A DNA stretch of 64,000 nt from Streptomyces sp. NBC_01233 (GCF_035989305.1 NZ_CP108514.1:5870501-5934500), one strand, 5' to 3'. Positions 38,051 through 46,024 are shown, numbered from the stretch's first letter. Notes: a model not told the origin generated them from the sequence alone. Numbers and translations are program-made.

Positions 38051-38565
38051 GAGGTCGAGGCGGTCCGGCGGGGGAGCCGCCTCTTCCCGATCAGCGCCGC
38101 CTTGCGCACGACGACGATCAGCGCGGCGACCAGCGTGCCCGCGTACAGCCAGCCGGCGTGCAGGGACAGGGCGGACACCAGCCCCATCAGCTGCCCGCCG
38201 AAGCCGCCGGAGCCGCCCGAGATGGGCCACACCCCGGCGGCGAAGGCGATGGGGGCGCTGATCGGCGCGGTGATCAGGTCGGCGGGCCGTACCCAGAGCG
38301 CGGCGGCGGCCGCGACGGGCACGAAGAGCAGCCCGTAGACGAAGAGCGAGGAGCTGAAGAGCAGCCAGCAGATCCCGGCGACGAGCACCATGCCGGCGCA
38401 CGCGAACAGCCCGCCGCCGAGCCCGGTCAGCCGGGGCCGGGGCATCCGCCGAGCCGGCGCGGGCCGCGCGGCGCCGCCCTGGGCGGGCACGCCCGTCGGC
38501 GGCCGCCGACGCTGGGCCGGAGGTCGCTGCGGGTGAGGGGCCGGTCGCGTGCTGTATTGCTCCAC
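38047..38565 (-). CDS. DUF6542-like membrane protein
   Basis: 172 residues. A Pro/Arg-rich cytoplasmic N-terminus (about 1-48) is followed by four hydrophobic segments ([74 protein letters not shown]), then a basic end. It fits the actinobacterial DUF6542 layout. Function unknown. It is convergent with ppgK; the two stop codons share CTAG at 38047-38050. Confidence 0.8.
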   Translation of the reverse strand: MEQYSTRPAPHPQRPPAQRRRPPTGVPAQGGAARPAPARRMPRPRLTGLGGGLFACAGMVLVAGICWLLFSSSLFVYGLLFVPVAAAAALWVRPADLITAPISAPIAFAAGVWPISGGSGGFGGQLMGLVSALSLHAGWLYAGTLVAALIVVVRKAALIGKRRLPRRTASTS

Positions 38566-38700
38566 CCCACCAAACTAGGCGGGGAGGCGGCCGGATCGGG
38601 CCCCGGACACGCGTACATCCACCGCCACTCATCGGAAAGTAAACTGTCCGGTGGCCCACCTCCGGGCCGCCGCCCCCTCCAGCTACGGGAAGTCGCCAAC

Positions 38701-39790
<1,090 letters not shown>

Positions 39791-39804
39791 CGCGCACCCA
39801 GAGG

Positions 39805-39864
39805 CGGCCTGACCTGCGAGGACGCGGGTCGGGCCGTTCTGCTGTCCGCAACAGTCCGCAGAAC
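39805..39864 (+). repeat. Left-arm repeat after site 1
   Basis: 60 bases starting CGGCCTGACCTG and ending TGTCCGCAACAGTCCGCAG-AAC, about 90% identical to 42730-42789. It contains a hairpin (GGCCTGACC...GGTCGGGCC), which probably terminates ychF, and a direct repeat of GTCCGCA like integrase arm sites. Confidence 0.8.
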
Positions 39865-39934
39865 GGGTCGACCCTGAGGGGAAGGCCACCCCGCGCCAGC
39901 CCCACTGGCCGGCAACCATCAGGATGGAATCAGC

Positions 39935-40354
39935 TCAGTGGTCGGCGCTACCCGGGGGTACCACCCATTGGGTCGGCTGTCCGGTGATGGAGGCGATCAT
40001 GTCGAAGTCGCCGTCGTAGTGGAGGACGGTCAGCCGGTGCAGTTCCGCGGTGGCGGCGATGAGCAGATCGGGGAGGGACAGAGCGCGGTGGAAGCCGGCG
40101 TTGAGGGCGTGGCGCTGGGTCTCCAGGGCACGGGTGAAGGTGTCGTCGTCACAGGTGAGGTAGTCGAATGCGTGGAGCCAGGTGCTGATGCGCAGCGCTT
40201 CTGCGGTGGTGCGGGCGGAGTGCACCATTTCGTATTCGGTGGGCTGGCACACGGCTAGCAGGTAGCGCTCGTGCAGCGGCTGGAGCGCGTCTTTTACCGG
40301 GGGGTTCGACCATCGAGCGAGGGCGGACTTGTCGATGAGGTAGCGGCCTTGCAT
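39935..40354 (-). CDS. PIN-domain toxin (VapC-like ribonuclease)
   Basis: 139 residues. PIN acidic residues lie in YLIDKSALARW (Asp), PTEYEMVHSAR (Glu) and SLPDLLIAATAELH (Asp). HYDGDFDMIASITGQPTQWV supplies the last Asp, as in actinobacterial VapC. It would cleave RNA unless bound by its antitoxin. Its ATG overlaps the antitoxin stop by one base (TGATG at 40352-40356), the normal vapBC order. Cargo of compartment 1 of the ychF array. Confidence 0.9.
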   Translation of the reverse strand: MQGRYLIDKSALARWSNPPVKDALQPLHERYLLAVCQPTEYEMVHSARTTAEALRISTWLHAFDYLTCDDDTFTRALETQRHALNAGFHRALSLPDLLIAATAELHRLTVLHYDGDFDMIASITGQPTQWVVPPGSADH

Positions 40355-40596
40355 CAGGCGGCCTGGCCGCCTGTGCGCTTGAGGGAGCCGTCGGCGTTGC
40401 GGGGGCCGGTGTTCTCGATGATCTCGCTGAAGTCGAGCTCGCCTGAGTCCATGGCGTCGAAGAACTCTTGGCGCAGGTGGCGCTTGACGGCGTCCTCCAT
40501 GGCCAGTCGCACGGCCTTCGCCTTGGTCTTGGTGCCGAAGATGCGCATAGCCTCGGCGACCATGTCCTCGTCGAGATCGATGACTGTCCGAGCCAT
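40354..40596 (-). CDS. VapB-like antitoxin
   Basis: 80 residues. The ribbon-helix-helix N-terminus (TVIDLDEDMVAEAMRIFG, then KTKAKAVRLAMEDAVKRHL) is followed by a C-terminal toxin-binding tail (FDAMDSGELDFSEI). ATG at 40596 has GGAG 11 bases upstream. The open frame continues back to 41064 without a stop and joins an antitoxin-like sequence of another family, but the ribosome binding site and homology support 40596. Confidence 0.88.
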   Translation of the reverse strand: MARTVIDLDEDMVAEAMRIFGTKTKAKAVRLAMEDAVKRHLRQEFFDAMDSGELDFSEIIENTGPRNADGSLKRTGGQAA

Positions 40597-40769
40597 GGTT
40601 TGCTTCCCTTCTCCGGGAGGTGTACTACGCAAAACGATACCATCTCGATGGTGATGGCGATGTCGTTTTGTGGTCCGGTTGCACCGGACAGCCTCTGGGG
40701 TCGGGATGGCCCGGCACCCTGGACGGTTGCTGGATCCACGCTGGATCGGTCCTGCGCGTGAGCTGTTCC

Positions 40770-40806
40770 CGCAGGTCATCGCGGAGTCGTCGATATTCCG
40801 CTTCAA
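40770..40806 (+). repeat. Decayed arm-plus-core site within the array
   Basis: CGCAGGTCA (40770-40778), 16 bases, then ATTCCGCTTCAA (40795-40806). Site 2 has exactly the same two words with exactly 16 bases between (42671-42707), and so does site 3. The last bases of the core are replaced. It sits where the orphan antitoxin reading frame loses its normal end. Confidence 0.6.
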
Positions 40807-41064
40807 GGCGGCGGCTCCGCCGGCCTGCCGGTGGTCATGGCGCAACAGTGCGCGGGCGGCCTCGATCTCCTCGCGGGTGAGCTCATTATTGTCGGTCTCG
40901 AAGTCGGCAACGATCTCCCGGAGTTTGTCCATGGCGACCCGCTGATCGAGGGCTTCGGCGACATGGGCGGAGAAGCCGCCGGGCCCGACGTGGCTGCTGA
41001 CGCGGGCCGCCCCGTCGGCCGGGCCCAGGGGGTCACCTTTCGACCAGACCCTTGAATCGCTCAA
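40791..41064 (-). pseudogene. Orphan antitoxin-like gene, 3' end fused to spacer
   Basis: The reading frame from TTG 41064 gives SSHVGPGGFSAHVAEALDQR, then MDKLREIVADFETDNNELTR and EEIEAARALLRHDHRQAGGA. I recognise this as a conserved Streptomyces protein usually found beside a PIN-family toxin. Here the frame does not stop but runs on through the att-like core into the VapB gene. No partner toxin is adjacent. The true start is uncertain because it overlaps the SRPBCC gene end (41033). Probably a truncated antitoxin. Confidence 0.5.
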
Positions 41065-41458
41065 GGTCGCCCCGGACGGTCTGGGCGATCGCGTCGGACT
41101 GGGCGAAGCCCTTCGGGCCGCCGAAGGTCTCCCGGACTGCGTCCGGGTCGTAGTCGAGCCGGACCTGGACGCGGGTGTGGCCGGCGTCCAACGCCCGCAG
41201 TGTGAACTCTCCCTTCAGGCCCGGACTGTCGGCGGTCTCCCAGGCCATCACCCGCCCGGCGTCGCCGTCGGTGATCGTGGCCTCCAACTCCCGCTCTCTG
41301 CCGCCCGCCTTGACGTCGAGATGGGCCACATCGGCGCCGCGCGTGTTCGCGTGCCGCAGGCCGGAAACGAACTTCGGGTAATCGTCGAAGCGGTGCAGCT
41401 GCTCCCAGGCGGCGGCCGCCGGAGCATCGATGTCGATCTGTTCCATGAGCGTGCTCAT
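41033..41458 (-). CDS. SRPBCC/START-type (polyketide cyclase-like) protein
   Basis: 141 residues. The pattern MEQIDIDAPAAAAWEQLHRF, DDYPKFVSGLRHA, and DAGHTRVQVRLDYDPDAV is that of the Coq10/cyclase-dehydrase group of the Bet v 1-like fold, with a C-terminal helix (IAQTVRGDLERFKGLVER). These bind hydrophobic ligands. The substrate is unknown. It belongs to compartment 2 of the array together with the orphan antitoxin-like gene. Confidence 0.82.
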   Translation of the reverse strand: MSTLMEQIDIDAPAAAAWEQLHRFDDYPKFVSGLRHANTRGADVAHLDVKAGGRERELEATITDGDAGRVMAWETADSPGLKGEFTLRALDAGHTRVQVRLDYDPDAVRETFGGPKGFAQSDAIAQTVRGDLERFKGLVER

Positions 41459-41544
41459 CGCAAGCCTCGCTTCCTGACCCGGTCACCCCGGGTCACCGCT
41501 AGGTCCAGCCTGCGCCCTCTGTCGGGCACAGGGCAACCTGCTCG

Positions 41545-42099
41545 GTGGAGGCCGTCGACGGCCTCGGAGAAATGCTCGGTCAGGGCGTTGAACGCGGCTC
41601 CGCCAGCGGCCAAGGTTGGCGGGCAGGCATTCCAACGCCTGGCGGCTTCGCCGGCGGCGGAGGCCCGAGCGACCCGGACAACGCCTACCAGCTGCGCACT
41701 TCCGGGTATTCGGAACGGGAGGTGCCACTGGCCGGGAAGAACCGTGGACTAATGGTGGACGGCATACGGCCCGTTGACGGATACCTCGTCGAGGCGAAGC
41801 ACGTTCGTGATCCCGACTGCAAGAAGAAGAGCTTCCGATCCCTGGACCGCTTGGAAGAGACTTTGGCCAAACCGGTCAAGGTGGACTCGCAGGGAAAGAT
41901 CGCTTGGGATCCCGTCATCGACTCCATGTACGCCGGAGACGAGAAGGAGCTCGTCCGGTACAAGCAAGCAATGGAGAACCCCGCGAACAGCGAGATCCGG
42001 GGACTGGAGATCGTCACGAACGGCAAGGACAACGCTGCCTACTGGCAGTCCATGATGGCGATGTCGGGTACGCCGGGCTCGACGCGATACGTGCCGTGA
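41545..42099 (+). CDS. Orphan Tox-REase-5-like toxin domain
   Basis: 184 residues from the first ATG, but the real start is uncertain. The domain proper begins about SDPDNAYQLRTSGYSEREVP. DGYLVEAKHVRDPDCKKKSF has the restriction-endonuclease-like Glu-x-Lys core (VEAKHV), and ENPANSEIRGLEIVTNGKDN follows. This resembles C-terminal nuclease domains of polymorphic toxins. No secretion or repeat domains precede it; instead, the first 30 codons overlap a decayed right-arm repeat. It is followed 14 bases later by a probable immunity gene. Nuclease activity is inferred. Confidence 0.65.
   Translation: MEAVDGLGEMLGQGVERGSASGQGWRAGIPTPGGFAGGGGPSDPDNAYQLRTSGYSEREVPLAGKNRGLMVDGIRPVDGYLVEAKHVRDPDCKKKSFRSLDRLEETLAKPVKVDSQGKIAWDPVIDSMYAGDEKELVRYKQAMENPANSEIRGLEIVTNGKDNAAYWQSMMAMSGTPGSTRYVP
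41565..41640 (+). repeat. Decayed right-arm repeat with degenerate core
   Basis: Starts CGGAGAAATGC (identical at 42632-42642) and keeps GTCAGGGCG and GGCTCCGCC. It ends CAGGCATTCC-AACGCCT, where site 2 has CAGGCATTCC-GCTTC-AACGTCT. Confidence 0.65.
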
Positions 42100-42113
42100 G
42101 ACAGAGGAAGACC

Positions 42114-42569
42114 GTGCCCACTGAACGGAATATCCGCACCAATTTCGCCTTCTACCCGCCCCAGGGCGACGGCGGAGCTTGGCGCGCCACGGCCGAGTCT
42201 CTGGAGAGGGCTCTGAGGGAGGCATTCCCCGAGCCCACCGTGGACTATCGGATCTCGGCCATCCACAGCGTCCCCGTCCTCGATTTCGAGATCGAGCTGG
42301 CGCCTGGCGTATGGATCGACGGGACGGCGTCGATGCCTAAGCCCGACTATGCCTTCATCACTCTGACCGATGTGACCGCAGGCGAAGCCGCTGTCTTCGC
42401 GCGGTGGCTTCGGGACTCCTTTGTGCCCGCACCGCACCTCGTCTGGTTCGCGAGCAGCCTCGCTGTGGCGAACGGCGAGCAGGACCCGTGGCCGCTGCCG
42501 GCCGAGGGTGGCGACGACGAGCTCGCGGCGGAGCTGCGGAGGCACCTCGACTCCGTCGAGACCCCGTAG
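42114..42569 (+). CDS. Probable immunity protein for the Tox-REase-5-like toxin
   Basis: 151 residues, start GTG 42114 (VPTERNIRTNFAFYPPQGDG) with GAGGAAG 3 bases upstream. Acidic, with Trp-rich segments (LAPGVWIDGTA, WLRDSFVPAPHLVWFASSLA). No named family is recognised; the role comes from its position 14 bases behind the toxin domain and its typical immunity-protein size and acidity. Confidence 0.6.
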   Translation: MPTERNIRTNFAFYPPQGDGGAWRATAESLERALREAFPEPTVDYRISAIHSVPVLDFEIELAPGVWIDGTASMPKPDYAFITLTDVTAGEAAVFARWLRDSFVPAPHLVWFASSLAVANGEQDPWPLPAEGGDDELAAELRRHLDSVETP

Positions 42570-42641
42570 GCCAGTCCGCAGACAGTCCGCAGGACACCCG
42601 TAAACAGCCGCCGGGACCCAACGCACGCCAACGGAGAAATG

Positions 42642-42715
42642 CCTGGTCAGGGCGCTGTGTCGGGCTCCGCCGCAGGTCAGGATCGGGGTTCAGGCATTCC
42701 GCTTCAACGTCTGAT
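42642..42715 (+). repeat. Attachment-like site 2: right arm plus core (attR/attL type)
   Basis: The 71 bases 42642-42712 match 43613-43683 at 70 of 71 positions. The core 42697-42715 is TTCCGCTTCAACGTCTGAT, identical to the ychF 3' end. The left arm (42730-42789) follows. Just upstream, CAGTCCGCAGACAGTCCGCA (about 42574-42593) repeats the GTCCGCA motif. Confidence 0.8.
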
Positions 42716-42729
42716 TGGACGTGGACAAA

Positions 42730-42789
42730 CGGCCTGACCTGTGAGAAAGCAGGTCAGGCCGTTGTGCTGTCCGCAACAGTCCGCAGAAC
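42730..42789 (+). repeat. Left-arm repeat after site 2, with perfect hairpin
   Basis: Nearly identical to 39805-39864. GGCCTGACCTG (42731-42741) and CAGGTCAGGCC (42750-42760) form an 11-bp stem, followed by TGTCCGCAACAGTCCGCAG. Confidence 0.8.
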
Positions 42790-42798
42790 CTGGAGCAG

Positions 42799-43062
42799 CT
42801 ACGTGTCGTAGACCGTGGAGCGGTGTCCGACGTGTACGACCCACACCACCAGCTCCCCGTTGTCGATCGTGTAGACGACACGGTAGTCGCCGACCCGTAG
42901 GCGGCGGCGCTCAGGCTGGGATACGAGCGCGGTGGTGTTGAAGCCGAAGGGGTCGCTCTCCAGCTCTGTCAGTTTGGCCAGGATGCGAAGCGCCATGTCA
43001 CGCGGGATCTTGCGCAGCTCGGCCTGGGCCTCGGGCCGGAACACCGTGCGATAGTCACTCAC
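42799..43062 (-). CDS. RelE/ParE-type toxin
   Basis: 87 residues. The RelE fold is recognised from YRTVFRPEAQAELRKIPRDM, RILAKLTELESDP, RRLRVGDYRVVYTIDNGELV and VVHVGHRSTVYDT. These ribosome-dependent mRNA interferases use the C-terminal basic and aromatic residues. GTG at 43062 overlaps the antitoxin stop by 8 bases. Cargo of the last compartment. Confidence 0.92.
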   Translation of the reverse strand: MSDYRTVFRPEAQAELRKIPRDMALRILAKLTELESDPFGFNTTALVSQPERRRLRVGDYRVVYTIDNGELVVWVVHVGHRSTVYDT

Positions 43063-43324
43063 TGCGTGCCAGCGTCTCCCTCATCACGTCCTCGATCGGG
43101 ACGCCAGCGGCCGGGCTCGCCATGCGCTCGTCGATGATGCGGTTGATCTCGCGCTCTTCCCACTCCTGGTACTTGCGCAGTACCTCGATCGAGACCACGG
43201 CGGCGACCTGCTTGCCGCGACGGGTGATGACAGTGGGCACGTCGTCGCGGTCGGCCCGTTCGACGACTTCGGCCAAGTGAGCGCGTACGTCGCGGATGGA
43301 CTCTATGGGCAGCGGCTGAGTCAT
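43055..43324 (-). CDS. Phd/YefM-type antitoxin
   Basis: 89 residues. N-terminal Phd/YefM domain (PIESIRDVRAHLAEVVERAD, VPTVITRRGKQVAAVVSIEV) for DNA binding and autoregulation, with an acidic helical tail (YQEWEEREINRIIDERMASP) that neutralises the RelE toxin. First gene of the pair. Confidence 0.92.
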   Translation of the reverse strand: MTQPLPIESIRDVRAHLAEVVERADRDDVPTVITRRGKQVAAVVSIEVLRKYQEWEEREINRIIDERMASPAAGVPIEDVMRETLARSE

Positions 43325-43612
43325 GCCTCAAGGGTACCGAGTGTGCCATGTGTACACAATCTGGGTTGCGGGCACGCGTTGGGATGAGCCGCCGATTGGG
43401 TGGCTAATTCCGGGGACAGAGATCCGGGAGCAGTTCCTTCTCTTACCTCTTACCGTTCGTGAGGTCGCAGGCGTGATCGTGTTGGCGCCGCTGTGCGCGT
43501 CAATCTTCAGTGTGGCCGCGGTCTGTATCGGCGGGAGGCTGCTAGCCGACGTCCCGCTGCTTGCATTCCCTGTCCATCGGCCGGGGGCGTGGCTGCGGCG
43601 GTTCCACGCGCG

Positions 43613-43683
43613 CCTGGTCAGGGCGGTGTGTCGGGCTCCGCCGCAGGTCAGGATCGGGGTTCAGGCATTCCGCTTCAACGTCT
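43613..43683 (+). repeat. Attachment-like site 3 (attR type), right end of the array
   Basis: A 71-base copy of the right arm plus core (70/71 identical to 42642-42712). The core TTCCGCTTCAACGTCT (43668-43683) is followed by AGTC rather than GATT, so the downstream DNA differs from sites 1 and 2 and may be the original chromosome. Confidence 0.8.
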
Positions 43684-43774
43684 AGTCGGTTCGTTACTGC
43701 ATGTGAGAAACATGCGGGTCAGGAGGGGTCGGACTCTGGTGAGTCCGCCCCTTCCTGCATTCCCGAGCCGACTG

Positions 43775-44356
43775 TCAGTTGCTGCGTGGCGGTGTGAGCT
43801 TGTCGAGGTCCAGGCTGACCTCGAAGGGCACCGGCCGCTGGAGGGTGCCCCGGAAGATACCGGCGGGCGCGTAGGAGCCAGTCGGTCCGTCGAGCTCGTA
43901 GACGTGGACCACGGGCGCCCCGTCCTCGTCCTCGATGCACCAGTAGTGCGGGATGCCGGCCTCCGCGTACTTGCGGAGTTTCACTGTGCGATCGCGATGT
44001 GCGGACTCGGGTGACACCGCCTCCACGACGAGCTTCACGTCCTCCGGGGCGTACCAGGTGCGGTCGGGGTCGTAGGGCAGGTCCGTCAGCAGGAGGTCCG
44101 GCTCGGGGCGGTTGCGGGCATCCAGGCGGATCGTCATTTCCCGCTCGACCTCGAAGCCGGCCGGCGCCTGCGCCATGAGCGTGGTGGTCAGGGCGGTGAC
44201 GAGGCGGCCATGCCAGGACCGCTGGGGCGACATCATGAAGACGAGTGCTCCGTCGATCAGCTCGGTGTGGCGCGGTGCTTCCGGTAGGCGGTCGAGGTCC
44301 TCCGCGAACCAGCCTTCCGCACGCGGCGGGCGCATCCAGTCGGGCAGTGCGGTCAT
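43775..44356 (-). CDS. Uma2 family endonuclease-like protein
   Basis: 193 residues, restriction-endonuclease-like fold of the Uma2/DUF820 group. Typical motifs are ELIDGALVFMMSPQRSWHGR, RNRPEPDLLLTDLPYDP, PEDVKLVVEAVSPESAHRDR (the Asp/Glu-x-Val/Lys core) and KLRKYAEAGIPHYWCIEDED. Many copies occur in Streptomyces and their biological role is unknown. Transcribed toward the end of the ychF array. Confidence 0.9.
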   Translation of the reverse strand: MTALPDWMRPPRAEGWFAEDLDRLPEAPRHTELIDGALVFMMSPQRSWHGRLVTALTTTLMAQAPAGFEVEREMTIRLDARNRPEPDLLLTDLPYDPDRTWYAPEDVKLVVEAVSPESAHRDRTVKLRKYAEAGIPHYWCIEDEDGAPVVHVYELDGPTGSYAPAGIFRGTLQRPVPFEVSLDLDKLTPPRSN

Positions 44357-44396
44357 GGGACAACCCTAGCGATTGCAGCCCTCATGAGGGGGCCTT

Positions 44397-44652
44397 GTGC
44401 CCTTGATCCATACGCGGCGCACGGATGTCGTAGGGATGCTCGAGGCCGCCTCACTGCTGGTGTCCGAAGGAGTGGCCACCGAGAACGACATCACGGTCCG
44501 ACGTCCGGGACTGCCTCGCACACGACGAGTGGGAAGTGGCGCTCGACCTGCTGCTGATCGACCAGTTGGCCGGCCGTGCCCGAGACGGCCTCCGATTACC
44601 TGGGGCACGGCTACCGGCGGGCCCATGCCGCTCGAAGCCGTCGTTGCCCTGA
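44397..44652 (+). pseudogene. Frameshifted immunity-like gene (MafI-type)
   Basis: Frame 1 from GTG 44397 reads DVVGMLEAASLLVSEGVATE and NDITV, then becomes basic nonsense. Shifting frame near 44499 resumes with VRDCLAHDEWEVALDLLLID and ends at TGA 44650. Together these resemble small Streptomyces immunity proteins with the pattern VRDYL-x-H-x-E-x-x-x-A. A single-base change separates the parts. Family call from memory, moderate certainty. Confidence 0.5.
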
Positions 44653-44834
44653 TTGTCGTCACCGTGATCGTCGTCGCGCTGGTCGCCCTGCTGAGCGCGG
44701 CCGCGGCGGTACTGCTCGCCCGCTCGGCGGGAGCATCGCGTCCGTCCGCCTTCATGCGCGGGGGTGTGACCTTCGGAGCGACCCTCACCCTCCTCGCGCT
44801 CCTTTCCTCCACCGTCGCGGGGCTTCTCCGGTGA
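44625..44834 (+). CDS. Small membrane protein with two hydrophobic helices
   Basis: 69 residues. Helix 1 is AVVALIVVTVIVVALVALLS, running on through AAAAVLLARS; helix 2 is TFGATLTLLALLSSTVAGLL. They are joined by a short basic loop (AGASRPSAFMRG). No family recognised. The ATG at 44625 has only GGCGGG upstream and overlaps the end of the immunity-like pseudogene. Confidence 0.5.
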   Translation: MPLEAVVALIVVTVIVVALVALLSAAAAVLLARSAGASRPSAFMRGGVTFGATLTLLALLSSTVAGLLR

Positions 44835-44896
44835 CGGGAGGGGAACGTCCGCACGGGGCAGTGCCCCGGCACGCCGGCCGGTCCGGACATGGTTTC

Positions 44897-44926
44897 TTGC
44901 GGTGCAAGGTAGTTGCGGACTATCTT
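44897..44926 (+). promoter_or_regulatory. Promoter of the PadR-HAAS operon with overlapping inverted repeat
   Basis: -35 TTGCGG (44897-44902), 18-base spacer, -10 TATCTT (44921-44926). The expected start of transcription is at or next to the ATG (44934), which has no ribosome binding site, so the mRNA is probably leaderless. AAGGTAG-N7-CTATCTT overlaps the -10 and may be the PadR operator. Confidence 0.6.
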
Positions 44927-44933
44927 GTGCCGC

Positions 44934-45311
44934 ATGACAAAGGAGCTGCCCGCGACCGGTGACCAACGGCGCAGTCAGCTCCTGCGCGGGGTGCTCGACC
45001 TGTGTCTGCTGTCGTTGATCGCCGAGCGGCCGAGGTACGGCTTCGAGTTCGCCGAGGCGCTGGCCGGCGGTGGGATGGAGCTGGTCAGTGACGGCAGCAT
45101 CTATCCGCTGCTCGCTCGGATGGAGCGGGCGGGGCTCGTGTCCTCGTACCGTGCTCCGTCGCCCAGTGGCGGTGCCCCGCGCAAGTACTACCGCCTGACC
45201 GAGGCGGGGCGCACCGAACTGAGCGGCGGCCGGGCCGACTGGCAGGCCTTCGCCGGGGCGGTGGGCCGGATCCTGGCCGGTACGGAGTCCACGGGGGACA
45301 GCACATCATGA
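44934..45311 (+). CDS. PadR family regulator, short form
   Basis: 125 residues. PadR winged helix: LLRGVLDLCLLSLIAERPRY, GFEFAEALAGGGMELVSDGS, IYPLLARMERAGLVSSYRAP, PRKYYRLTEAGRTELS. It lacks the long C-terminal dimerisation domain of the PadR at 12163. The ATG at 44934 has no ribosome binding site. Stop overlaps the start of the next gene (ATGA at 45308-45311). Confidence 0.92.
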   Translation: MTKELPATGDQRRSQLLRGVLDLCLLSLIAERPRYGFEFAEALAGGGMELVSDGSIYPLLARMERAGLVSSYRAPSPSGGAPRKYYRLTEAGRTELSGGRADWQAFAGAVGRILAGTESTGDSTS

Positions 45312-45883
45312 CGAACGCGCAGATACTCGCCGCCTGCCGCAGCAACTGGGAGTACCGGGGGGTCGACGAGGCTTCGATGCGCGAGATGCTCGACGAGCTC
45401 TCCGCGCACCTCGAGGACGCGGAGGCCGCCGGCCGCACCGCGCAGGACGTCGTCGGCCGGGACGTCCGGGCCTTCGCCGCGTCCTGGGCGCGGGCCCGCG
45501 CCCCGTTCTCCCGCCGGGCGCCGCGCACGCTGGCCATGGCCTGCTTCGTGGCCGGCTGCCTCCTGCTGGGCGCGTACCTGATCCGGTGGACCACCGAGGT
45601 GGACGTGACCGCCGCCTTCCTCGCCTTCTGGCTGGCCACCGGCACGGCCACGGTCGCCTGGGAGCTGCGGCGGGGCAGCATCGGCTTGGTGAAGAGCTGG
45701 CTGGTCGGCCTCGCCGTCGGTCTGCCCGCGGCGATCGTCACCCAGCGGCTGGCCGGTGACGGGGTGCTGTTCGCTCTGCCGCTGTGGGCCGCGCCGCTCC
45801 TGCTGCTGCCCGGACTGCCGTACGCCGTCGCCGACGTGCGCGCCGCGAAGCGCGGCCGCAAGGTCGAGGTCGAAGCCCTTTGA
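45308..45883 (+). CDS. HAAS-type (DUF1700-like) membrane protein
   Basis: 191 residues. The N-terminal signalling helix region (VDEASMREMLDELSAHLEDA EAAGR) is the alpha-helical domain that accompanies PadR regulators. Four TM segments follow (ACFVAGCLLLGAYLIRW; VTAAFLAFWLATGTATVAW; SWLVGLAVGLPAAIVT; LPLWAAPLLLLPGLPYAVA). In Bacillota such proteins pair with PadR to respond to the membrane. Coupled to PadR by ATGA overlap. Confidence 0.82.
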   Translation: MTNAQILAACRSNWEYRGVDEASMREMLDELSAHLEDAEAAGRTAQDVVGRDVRAFAASWARARAPFSRRAPRTLAMACFVAGCLLLGAYLIRWTTEVDVTAAFLAFWLATGTATVAWELRRGSIGLVKSWLVGLAVGLPAAIVTQRLAGDGVLFALPLWAAPLLLLPGLPYAVADVRAAKRGRKVEVEAL

Positions 45884-45919
45884 GCAGAGGGCAGAGCGGA
45901 ATGGAGTGGCTCAACTTCC

Positions 45920-45931
45920 CCTTGCGCAAGG
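45920..45931. promoter_or_regulatory. Palindrome before the FAD monooxygenase gene
   Basis: CCTTGCGCAAGG, a perfect 12-base palindrome about 95 bases before the start codon, followed by a TATCCC -10-like sequence. Possible operator; no regulator gene is adjacent except PadR upstream. Confidence 0.4.
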
Positions 45932-46024
45932 TTACTTGATGGTATCCCTGTCCGGTGCCCCGGAGGCTTGGCACGATCGCGTGATCACGTGCCCCGCCTG
46001 CGACGCAAGGAGAGTGTCACCGCG

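Noticed and set aside
39935..40596. An integrase or excisionase gene in the ychF array
   Set aside because: All supported frames are toxin, antitoxin, SRPBCC or immunity-like; no tyrosine or serine recombinase motif was found on either strand.
43323..43685. A 120-codon plus-strand open frame ending in FRFNV, like the YchF C-terminus
   Set aside because: It starts inside the Phd antitoxin start codon, has no ribosome binding site or family likeness, and its last 20 codons are simply the right-arm repeat plus core. Kept only as part of the att-type site.
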